A stretch of DNA of 64,000 nt from the NCBI GenBank assembly GCA_964023275.1, contig OZ029920.1, forward strand, positions 4,294,012-4,358,011. Direction: 5' to 3'. The stretch comes from Norana najaformis. Lineage: Eukaryota; Annelida; Clitellata; Crassiclitellata; Hormogastridae. This document shows positions 56,000 to 64,000 of the stretch, one piece after another. The notes under the pieces are model-generated. The model was not told where the DNA came from. It did not search any database and saw nothing but the letters and a program-made list of their open reading frames with translations. A program made the position numbers and the translations under genes. Position 1 is the stretch's first letter; each line of letters opens with the position of its first letter.

Positions 56000-56441
56000 T
56001 CTTCAGTGTTCTGCCGTTACGCAGGTCTAAGAGTCCAACGACGCCACTCTTCTCTGTTCTGTGCCCTTTCTTTAACTTCTCTGTAGCCCCGTCTTCCTTC
56101 TTTATCCATCATCCAGTCCAACAGCATATTTCTTGGTCTTCCTGGAGCCTTCTTTCCTTTTATTCTTCCTTCAATCACTGTCCTCAGGAGAGAATTTCCA
56201 CGCAGTATGTGACCAATCCAGTTCATTTGTCTCCTCTTTATTGTATTGACCAGTGTCCTTTCTTCTTGTACCAAGTGTAACACCTCCTTAGTGGTTTTAT
56301 AATCCTTCCAACTGATTTTGGCCAGTCTTCTCCATATCCACATTTCAAATGCCTCTAGTTTCTCCTTTTCTGGCTTTCCAATAGTCAATGTCTCAGAACC
56401 ATATAGTGTTACACTCCATACGAGACATACTAGTAAAGAGA
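56000..56441 (-). pseudogene. RTE-like retrotransposon C-terminus, 5' truncated, with target duplication
   Basis: On the minus strand the frame reads [44 protein letters not shown] and [20 protein letters not shown]. This is the C-terminal region typical of RTE/BovB-type ORF2. CGATACT is duplicated at 55993-55999 and 56442-56448. The collinear site in E3 (15100-15120) reads CACTCGATGCTAGTAAAAG without an insert. Only the last 440 bp were inserted, as is usual for target-primed reverse transcription. Confidence 0.88.
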
Positions 56442-57344
56442 CGATACTAGTAAAAGTATAATAAAACGCTTAGACACCTTAAAATCCGTTTTCAGTAGCG
56501 GATATATGCTTCAATTTCGCAACGCTGCGGTGTTGTTTTGATCTATTTAGAGGTCAGTCTAGACCAAAAAGGTTATACTACTTGATCTAGACCGACGTTA
56601 ACGACTCTGGTAGTCACCAGATGTCGTCAAACACACGACGATACAATTAAAATTACAACTAATTACTGTCTGTCTTACGTAGTTTGTTTCTTAAACCAGG
56701 TTGATATATTTGCCAGGAGATACTGTACCAGGCATAACTACAGTGTATTTAAGAGGGACGAAGGCGCTACGTAAATATTGTAGACCGCGCCTCGTTTTGT
56801 GTTATGAATGTTGGCTAAAAGTTTCCGGAGTCAGGAGGTATGAAGGTCTGTTTAGACTTAGCTGAGTTTATGGACAGAAATGTATGAGGTAAGTCTGGCA
56901 ATGGTGGCACGTAAACATCGCTGAAACTGAACACTACTGTAATAGACTACTAAGATTAATAAGGTCTAGTTAGACACCTTTAAATCGAGAAACATTAGAT
57001 AATATAAGAACACGTAATGCATCATAATCAGTCATCCCCTTCATCACCATCTTCAACATCTCACGTCATTCAGAATTTTAGTAACAACTTACTATCGATT
57101 ACTTCGAAGGCCGCAATTGGTATCATAATTGTTTGTCGTGATAAGTCTGTACATGATCTCAGTTGATTGAGCTCTACTTGTGTGTGAGTTCCCGCCGGTG
57201 GTGACTTTTCCATTTATCCGAGCATTTATCGTTTAGAGATGAAGTTGTGTTCTCAACGAACTTCAACACCATTTAGGGTGCGTAGACACTGCTTTTGTGA
57301 GGTACAAGAATGTGCTATATTAAGTGTCTGGAATTTCTAAAGCG

Positions 57345-58400
57345 CTACTTAAAAATAAGCGCAGGGTACCAGCTTATTCACAAGCGCTGCGTTAAGTCAG
57401 TGCGGTTTTCCAAAATTCAGTGTCACAAACCAAGTCCGGTTGTCAGAAGACCACAGAGAGAAGGGAGAGAGAAGCTGTTAGTGTGGGTTTTGCTTAATCA
57501 GGCCACGGCCGATATACCTAAATACTCCACTAGCCTACATTTGCATGTATGTTCTCAAGTGGGCCTAATAGCTTGATTTAAAGTGGCTTAAAATTATCGA
57601 GCTATGATCGGAGGCGGCCATCAGTGAAAGCAGGGCACCAGTCATTCAGATTAGAGGTCTCTAATTATGCAAGCTTCCGATATCATGTGCTCATTCTTTC
57701 AGTCGAAGGAATTTAGATACAAAGAATTTGTATTTTTCTTTTCAAACTCTCTTGGGGTAAGGATTATTTTGGTTTTATTTCATATTGGCAGTAATCAACG
57801 ATTAACATAAGACTAGTAACATAATATATTTATGAACTGCTATAGAATTAGAAATATATGGTTCAGGCAGAACATCGGTGACCTATATAAGTCACGGGCA
57901 GCTGCGATAACCCCGCCACTGCCATACCCGGGTAGCGTCAGTCCGATAAAGGAAGACTTTGATGTCACAAGTTGTCGTTGAACATTGGAACTACAAGTAA
58001 ACTTTTGTGCGAGTTAAGTTGAGAAAGTGAAAACAAACGAAACGATATATCCTTAAAGCCAAGCGTCGCCTTTTCAGAATGGTCGCATGTATTAAAAAAT
58101 AAACGTAAATTGAGAAGTTAAATAAATATGCATTACGATTTCCAAAGAATTCAATCACAATATTGTTAGTTCTACGATCTCCATTATATTGTTCAATATT
58201 GCTCTATTTATCTACCTTTAGGTCGAAACTTAATCCCCATCGTAATTCGATCCGGCTTCAATGGTTTTTGATTTTTGATTGCGATTAGGACAAGAAGCGA
58301 CCATCGATTGAGGCCTTGGGTATTATGATAACGGCGCTATAGAATTGTGTAGATTAGATTGATCAAAGCATTGGCCTATATCAAGACGTGCGTGAGGAAG
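57345..58400. other. No gene recognised; small repeat remnants
   Basis: Around 57360-57400 a short Family C-like string occurs (AGGGTACCAGCTTATTCACA). At 57905-57995 there is a shortened A-unit (CCGCCACTGCC, CCAGTC lost, AAGTTGTCG). The rest is AT-rich and unrecognised. Confidence 0.4.
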
Positions 58401-58610
58401 CAGATTCGTCGAGCTGAAATACCGATCGTGGGCATATTTCAGAGATTTGAATTTCGGACTAGCATAGTCCGTAAACGAGGACCTCAAAATTGTGGCACGC
58501 GTTCAAACGGGCACCGGTGCTAAAGGATTTCACCCTAACAATTCACCGAAGAAGAACAGGGCGGTGATAAATGGTCGCTATTGAAAAAGCGTATTTTTAC
58601 ATTCATCTAT
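58400..58610 (+). repeat. Diverged second-type tRNA SINE body
   Basis: It resembles the complement of 25430-25570: TTTCAGAGATTTGAAT, ACTAGCATAGTCCG and AAATGGTCGCTATTGAAAAA. The tRNA head is not clear. It ends only about 30 bp before the 5' end of the RING-kelch gene's first coding exon. Confidence 0.5.
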
Positions 58611-58641
58611 TCGCTGTGTAACGTTTATAGGATATCACAGA

Positions 58642-59764
58642 ATGGCTACCGACAGAATCAGTGCCATGACAAAACTGAATGACATAACGGAATGTTGCAT
58701 CTGTCTCAAAACCTTCACTGATCCAAGAATGCTACCATGCATTCACACGTTTTGTTTCCTGTGCCTACAAGACTTAGCCGAAAAGTCAAACAAGAAACAT
58801 GGAGATGAATTACAATGTCCAGTTTGTAGAAAAAAAATCACTATTCCAAGCGATGGAATTCAAGGTGTCCAGAAAAATTTCTTTATGGCTAGTTTTACAG
58901 AAGTAAGAAATGCATTAAATCAGCCGAAGATGGCTCCTCTTTGTGATATCTGCAAAGCAAGCAATGATGCCACCGAAACACAAATATCAGAAGCCACAGT
59001 GCGATGTCTAGTTTGTCAGAAGAACCTCTGCGAAGGTTGTTGCAAAATGCATAAATCATTTAAAGAATCGAAGAATCACGAAATCCTAAAGATGGGAAGA
59101 GAGTTTCGAGAAGAAGAGGTTGTAATGATGTCACAAGTCATGAATTGTAATATTCATCGTGGAAGAGTATTAGACTTCTATTGCGCCGATTGCAAAAAAG
59201 TTGTTTGCGTCTATTGTTTTGTTGAAAGCCACCGAACACATGACTGCAAAGATGTAACTAAAGTGGAAGAGGAATTCCGTCAAAGTATTAAGAGCAACGC
59301 TGACACAATATCAACGCTTGCTGGAGAGTTACTCCTGAAAAGAAAGAAAACGGAACGCAGAGATAAATTTCTCAAGAATATAGCTTCCACAGAGAGTGAA
59401 ATTCTGCAAAGAAGCAAGGAGCTGAAGGACATGATAGACGAACACACTAAATCCTTGTTGAATTCGTTACATGAAATAAAGAATCGACATTTGAAAGAAA
59501 TTCAGGTGGAGGAAGAGGAACTGGACAGACGCTATACAATTCTGGAAAGCTTTTCAAGGTATTGTGACGAACTCGGAATGAAAGGATCTGCGAGCGAAGT
59601 CTGCCGAAACAAAGATGAATTACTCCGAAGAGCAGATGAGTTAGAGGAAGACCACGAGGCATACATTATGCGCCTACGTGTTTCACTTGAAGTTACCTTC
59701 CAGGCAACTGAATTAGACAGTTTCCTCCAGACAACGAGTGGAAACATCATTGGAAATGTGAACG
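58642..59764 (+). CDS. RING / B-box / coiled-coil exon of TRIM-kelch gene, copy 2
   Basis: The ATG lies 11 bases after an acceptor (GTTTATAG|GATATC), so a non-coding first exon probably exists. The RING (first cysteines in TECCICLKTF, last in LQCPVC), B-box 1 (LCDICKASN onward), B-box 2 (MNCNIHRGR..CADCKKVVC) and coiled coil are at the same residue numbers as in copy 1. The donor AACG|GTAATT at 59764 leaves phase 1, which joins to AG|AAC at 60482 in frame. The expected role is a ubiquitin ligase whose substrate is chosen by the kelch propeller. The two RING exons are about 85 percent identical by eye with no indels. Confidence 0.9.
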
Positions 59765-60481
59765 GTAATTCACTTTTATTAACATCAACATACGCTTTTA
59801 TTACATCGTTTTCCGACATATGCGTTGTATTGCATTGTATTTTAATGTATTGTTCTCTGTCGTGTGATGTACAGTATTCAAATTGCTGTCGATGGAGACA
59901 TTTAACATCGAAACTTAATTTTCGAGACTGAGTGCAGTAAGCTTATTATTATAAGTTGTGACTTTTCTCAAGCAGCTTGTGAAGATTCTCATTAAATTGA
60001 ATCATTATAAAATTGAAATATTACTAAATTGGAAATAATTGAAAGAATATTAAATTGAGTGAATATCAAATGAAATTGCTACAAACTTGAATGACTACTA
60101 TATAGAATGTTTGTCAATTTTAATAATACTGAAATGATTGAATAATAAATTGAATGAATACTAGATACAATGATTACCAAATTAAGTGAATGTTAAATTA
60201 AATGAATGTTAAATTAAATGAATGTTAAATTAAATGAATGTTAAATTAAATGAATACAAAATCCCACCTGAATGGCATTTCGAAACCATTTTGCAGAATA
60301 AAGAATTTTTTCCAGTTCCATAGAAAGCCTGTTTCTCTGTCCGTTCGGCCAACAGTAAGTTATTCCTAATATGCGCCGCAACCCTGAAATGTCTTATTGA
60401 TAAGTAACCAATAAAATAAGCGACTCTGTTCCTTTTCAGTTGTTGTTGCACTCTAAGGATGTGTTTTGAATTTTCCCATAG
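59765..60481 (+). other. Intron of the TRIM-kelch gene (GT-AG, 717 bp)
   Basis: The intron starts GTAATTCACTTTT and ends TTGAATTTTCCCATAG. It is AT-rich and contains a 16-bp tandem repeat. Copy 1 has a matching intron with the same donor and a similar acceptor (TTTTCCTACAG). Confidence 0.85.
60180..60258. repeat. 16-bp intronic minisatellite
   Basis: The unit TTAAATTAAATGAATG is repeated about four times. Related degenerate units (TGAATACTAAATTGAATGA-like) occur in the copy 1 intron at 46130-46270. Confidence 0.85.
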
Positions 60482-61365
60482 AGAACGTCAGACAGTTGGA
60501 AGACATTGTTGTAGCGATTGGTGAAGATTTTATCATATATAAGATAAACCTACATCGTCCAAATGAGACAGTGTCTGGGGCCAAAGACGTACCGACTACA
60601 GTGAAGTATTTTGGTGCAGCTGGCGTTTACAACAACACAATATTCGTCACAGGATTCGGAGAAACTTTAAACGAAATATGGAAATACAGCTTGGCTTATG
60701 GTTGGAAGAGATGCGGGTCTTTGGTTCAAGGAAGACAACATCACTGCGCAGAATTCTTAGGCGAAACATTGTACATCTGTGGCGGAAGTGAAAAAGGCAT
60801 TGTGATGGACAGCATCGAAGCTTACAGTGCATTGACCGAAAAGAGTGCAAGGGTTGGACAGTTGAGGTTCGGCTCCAGTCGGGCAGACTGTGTTGCCTAC
60901 AACGGCGCAATCTACGTTTTCGGAGGAGTAGATAAGTTTAGAAAACAGTTAGATTGTGTGCAGGTGTACAACCCCATCGAAAGCACCTGCACTCTTCTTT
61001 CTTTGCCATTGCCTCGTCCCTGCCATTCTTTTCGAAGTGTGTTATGGGAAAACTATGCAATACTTTTGAGCCATGATACATGTCTAATTCTTGACTTGAA
61101 TGAAAAGATTTGGCAAGAAAGACAACAGTTTAAAACAAATGACTTCTTTGGGATGGTTGCTGAGAATGGACGAATCTTTATAATTGGTGGAAAATTGGGA
61201 GAAGCTAAGAAGCATGGTATTTTGCAGCCCGTGTATAAAAATGACTTGAAGTACATAAGAATTTCCAGCATTGTGGAAAATGAAGCGGCCAAGTGGAAAA
61301 CTCACAGTCATCTGCCTAAAACAACTCCTGTACTTGTTATTGGTAAACTGACTTTAATAAAGTGA
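60482..61365 (+). CDS. Kelch beta-propeller exon of TRIM-kelch gene, copy 2
   Basis: The single exon encodes about 294 residues and ends at TGA. Kelch blades are marked by double-glycine motifs: LYICGGSEKG, IYVFGGVDKF and IFIIGGKLGE, plus a divergent first blade (NNTIFVTGFGETLNEIWKY). The conserved Tyr/Trp are seen in IEAYSALTEKSARVGQL, VQVYNPIEST and LNEKIWQE. Joined to the RING exon it gives about 668 residues. Kelch domains normally follow BTB domains (adaptors of CUL3 ligases). Here the propeller follows a RING/B-box/coiled coil, so ligase and substrate receptor would be in one chain. That reading of function is inference; the architecture is direct. Confidence 0.88.
61356..61361 (+). terminator. 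Polyadenylation signal overlapping the end of the coding region
   Basis: AATAAA lies inside the last codons, with the stop TGA two bases after it. The same AATAAAGTGA arrangement is kept in the broken copy 1 (47609-47618). If used, the 3' UTR would be only about 10-30 bases. Confidence 0.5.
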
Positions 61366-61735
61366 CCAACGAGACACGAATCTGTTTATTTCAACATCGA
61401 GGATATGTAGCCCTAAAGTAACTGGAGGCAAATGAATCTGGCTGATCTTGAACACGCCTGCCGATCAATAGACGTGGATGGTCTTCAGTCGATGTGTTAT
61501 GATACTGACGTTGTCGGCTGTCTTCATAAGCGGTCTCTGAAATTCTGAATCGTATTTGCTGATGCGGTTTGTTATATTTCAGACAAAAGTGGTTGTTGAT
61601 TAATTTTGTTGCCTTACTCATGAATATTCATATGCATGCGAAGCCCATTTGTTAACCTACCCATACGGGCTTCATATGACCGACCATATGGGAACACGAG
61701 TTGGACGTATGAAGCCCGTAATCAGTAATCGATCG
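61365..61735 (+). repeat. 3' flank shared by the RING-kelch copies, with hairpin
   Basis: It is similar to 47618-47890, and its distal part to 18776-18945. An 11-bp inverted repeat, CGGGCTTCATA (61666-61676) and TATGAAGCCCG (61708-61718), encloses ACCGACCATATGG. Confidence 0.6.
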
Positions 61736-62225
61736 TATCAAGTCCAAGTACATCACGAGCAGAGTTTCTCCTGAGGCTCCCCAGGTGGCGTCCGCCACGG
61801 CTGCCATTAGATTACGACGAGGCTTACACCGGTCTACAATATAGTTGAGGTGTGCCGTCCAGTCGAGCTACTGATCGAATACCATTCCTAGAAACTTGAC
61901 ATTTTTCAAAGAGCAGGTTCGTCGAGCCAAACTTGAGACTAGGTCGTTCTACTTTCGATTTTCGTCCGCGATGAAACCAGACAGCAACAATCTTACTCGT
62001 AGAAATCTTGAAACCCCAGTTGTCGAAGAATTCTTCAACGGTTCAGTTCAGGTTCTTCTGGAGTTCACGCTCGTTTACCTCAATCTTGTGGCTGGACCGC
62101 CATATGGCACTGTCTTCTGCGTAGAGCGACGACTTTATACCATTTGTCGGTTCAGGAATATTGTTCAGTAGAATGATGAACAGGACATAACACTACCCTG
62201 CGGTGAGCCATTTCCCATTTGAAAG
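61735..62225 (-). pseudogene. Non-LTR reverse transcriptase fragment (palm/thumb)
   Basis: On the minus strand, in shifting frames, it reads NGSPQGSVMS, then SLYAEDSAIW (the YADD active-site box with the first Asp changed to Glu), then DNWGFKISTSK, FLGMVFDQ, LDWTAHLNYIVDRC, ATWGASGETLL and MYLDLIRSITDYG. These are consecutive blocks of a Jockey/CR1-type ORF2. Several frameshifts and a changed catalytic residue make it inactive. Confidence 0.8.
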
Positions 62226-62334
62226 GGACTGGACAGAGATTTTCCAACTCGCACACGGATAGTTCAGCCGCAAACAAAGTCCCTGATTCACCCGTAGATC
62301 TCACTTCTTAGCATTGGCGATTTTTTTATTATTT

Positions 62335-62440
62335 CCAAAGTTTAACGATATCTTGTCTACAATGGCCGTGGACGTTTTTAAAATTCATATTTAGGTAATG
62401 TTTATTGATTATAATTATCTGTTATTGTTCTTAGTCCTTT
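62335..62440 (-). repeat. Isolated block unit
   Basis: AAAGTTTAACGATATCTTG, CAATGGCCGTGGACGTTTTT and AAATTCATATTTAGGTAA match the complement of 15360-15460 and 6500-6600. It starts the next run of minus-oriented units, after the unit-free gene island. Confidence 0.65.
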
Positions 62441-63450
62441 CGTCTTGATATTTTCAGTTCGTATTTCGCTGGGTTCCTGGTGTTTCTTTTGGCGTCTAGA
62501 TATTCTGTGAAGATGACGGGGACCCTCTTGTCTTGATGACGGTCTTTTGGCGTTGAATTCTTTACAGTTTTCTTTTTAAAATATGCATATATATATATAT
62601 TCTTTTAAAACTGTCAAATATATATTTTCAAAATGGCCACGTGGTTCCTCTCGACACTTAGATTTTTCCAGGCTATCTTACGTGGCCATTTTGATTCTTT
62701 TGATGGCCTTAACGGCTCTTTTGATGGCCATATCAGCTCTTTTCTGTTTTTCCTCTTCAAATTATGTTTGTTTTTTTTTTAAATTATACATTTTTTTGGT
62801 GGCCGCAAAGGCTCTTTTCGTTATTTTTTGGCCATTTCTTTTTTCTAACAATAAAGAATGACATGCACTAACAGAAATTTACATGGTTTAGGATATATAT
62901 ACACATATATATATACATACATATATATACACATACATACACATACAGATACATATATATATGCATATATATATGCATCAGTTATTTACAACAAACTTCA
63001 TATGCAAAATTAATTTGCTGCTACACTTTTTTAACAATGTATTTTAAACTAGATATTTAATACAAGTGTTTTGACCTTTTTCAAATAGGCCTTCTTTATA
63101 AATATACAAATTCAAATTACTTTTGCATATAATTCTAGATATGCACAAAATCTTGATAGGGAGAATTTTTATAGTATCCATCAAGGTTATCAGAAATATG
63201 TAGGCTCTATTTACAAACTGTAGTTACAAATAATATGTATGTTATTTACAGTATAATTACATGGATTATTTACAAAATCTTACCAATATTTATTTTCGTA
63301 ACAATATTGAAAGCCTCAAGATTAACATCTCGAATTGAAAGAATGTTTTTTTATGGTAAACTCCACCTTCTTGTCATGACATTTTTATCTTAATTTATTT
63401 GATATTTTTTTGTTTCTTACATGCAAGTAATATGTGTTCTAATGCATCGG
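62440..63450. other. AT-rich sequence, no gene recognised
   Basis: It has a TATATA/TACATA microsatellite at 62890-62970 and three short TTTTGATGGCC-like repeats with CTCTTTT at 62690-62820. I see no exon. Confidence 0.4.
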
Positions 63451-63454
63451 CGAT

Positions 63455-63572
63455 TAGTTGTAGGTCCTCAGTTTAACGACAGCTTATGGCATCAACGGCC
63501 GTTGCCGTCGCCCTCCTCCTTTATCCAGGTTTTGGTACTGGCACTACCCCCAAACAAGGCAGTGGCGGAGTT
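63455..63572 (-). mobile_element. A-unit mini-retroposon
   Basis: The copy is full length and well conserved, starting at the TAGTTGTAGGTCCTCAG tail complement and ending GGCAGTGGCGGAGTT. Confidence 0.75.
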
Positions 63573-64000
63573 TGGCAATAATGTTATGGGAAAGTGACAT
63601 TTATGTGACATGGGAAGAAGCGATTAAAGGTGTCGAAGCAGAGCATTAAAAATATTATTCTCAATTGCTTAACGACATCTTGTGGCTGTCAGAGCAGCTG
63701 ACGTCGACCTCTCTGTACATTCAAATTTCGTCAAAAAATAATTCGTAATTCGTGGATAGTTTATGTTTAAGGATGTTGAGTCATAACGAAGATGATTAGC
63801 GTTGGTGTTAATTATGGGCTGACGTTTGAACGAAAACGAAGAGTATATATAACACGGGAATACGCGATTTCAATGTGCCTAAACATATCCAGTTATTACC
63901 AGAATTTAGTAGTATTTAGTTTTAAGAAGATCGTCAGTTCCGATGCAGCCAAGGCCGCTTACGTCGACTTCGTTTTACATGGTTCCGGGTCCAGCGTAAT
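63572..64000. repeat. Inverted-arm repeat block E14, left arm only
   Basis: Minus-oriented units lie near 63620 (GCGATTAAAGGTGTCGAAGC), 63670 (AACGACATCTTGTGGCTGTC) and 63870. The block runs off the end of the window, so the predicted orientation flip should lie beyond 64000. Confidence 0.55.

Larger units (their letters stand above)
53745..57345. repeat. Inverted-arm repeat block E13
   Basis: Left-arm units lie near 54040, 54285, 54330 and 54460 and the central segment at 54520-54780. Right-arm units lie near 54805, 54850, 55305, 55400, 55840, 55975, 56470, 56620 and 56970, and the right-end segment at 57040-57345. It is collinear with E7 and E4 over most of its length. It contains one A-unit and one RTE-like fragment whose empty sites are kept in E7 and E3 respectively. 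Confidence 0.7.

Noticed and set aside
56017..56388. A host gene encoding a basic 123-residue protein
   Set aside because: It is the C-terminal part of an RTE-type ORF2, bounded by a target duplication.

Overview
This window is eukaryotic and looks like gene-poor, repeat-dense intergenic DNA of an invertebrate animal. It has GT-AG introns, metazoan-type RING/B-box and kelch domains, several clades of animal non-LTR retrotransposon, a Tc1 element, tRNA-derived SINEs, and AT-rich DNA with many microsatellites. The species cannot be named from the sequence. There is no sign of operons, CRISPR arrays or other prokaryotic features.

Genes. The best gene lies at 58.6-61.4 kb (+). It has two coding exons that splice in frame to about 668 residues: RING, two B-boxes and a coiled coil, then a kelch beta-propeller. 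A paralogue lies 13.8 kb upstream (44.9-47.6 kb). Its RING/B-box exon is exactly the same length and still open, but its kelch exon is broken. Smaller gene traces are an exon of a fatty-acid-amide-hydrolase-like amidase (41.7 kb), with a second decayed piece of the same exon lodged in a repeat 0.4 kb upstream; a decayed CHCHD2/CHCHD10-like copy (50.7-51.0 kb); and several orphan exon candidates (1.3, 1.84, 24.0, 33.0 and 42.8 kb).

Mobile DNA. Two DNA transposons have exact ends. A 2618-bp element (7078-9695) has CACTGG termini, a TTA target duplication and an intact 567-residue ORF, and is probably a CACTA/EnSpm-like element. A 1784-bp Tc1 element (38408-40191) has a DD34E transposase broken by one stop codon. 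For both, paralogous repeat copies in the same window preserve the empty site. Non-LTR remnants (CR1/L2-like, RTE-like and an RNase-H-bearing type) lie at 3.1, 12.8, 13.9, 21.2, 26.5, 56.0 and 61.7 kb. A very small retroposon, called A-unit here (about 105-118 bp, starting AACTCCGCC and ending in a short ACT-repeat tail), has about 20 copies, several with clear target duplications.

The dominant structure from 5.5 to 57 kb is a mosaic of long related blocks, called E1-E14 here. Each is built from many copies of a motif unit (GACGTCAACGGC .. AAGATGTCGTTAAACA, followed by TTTAGACACCTTTAAATCG). Within a block the units on the left read on the minus strand and those on the right read on the plus strand. 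The flip falls in a central segment rich in GATGATG, so each block is a large imperfect inverted repeat, resembling foldback elements. None encodes a long protein. The paralogous gene segments at 42.5-48.2 kb and about 58-62.3 kb are nearly free of these units. All repeat comparisons were made by eye, so boundaries are approximate unless target duplications are quoted.
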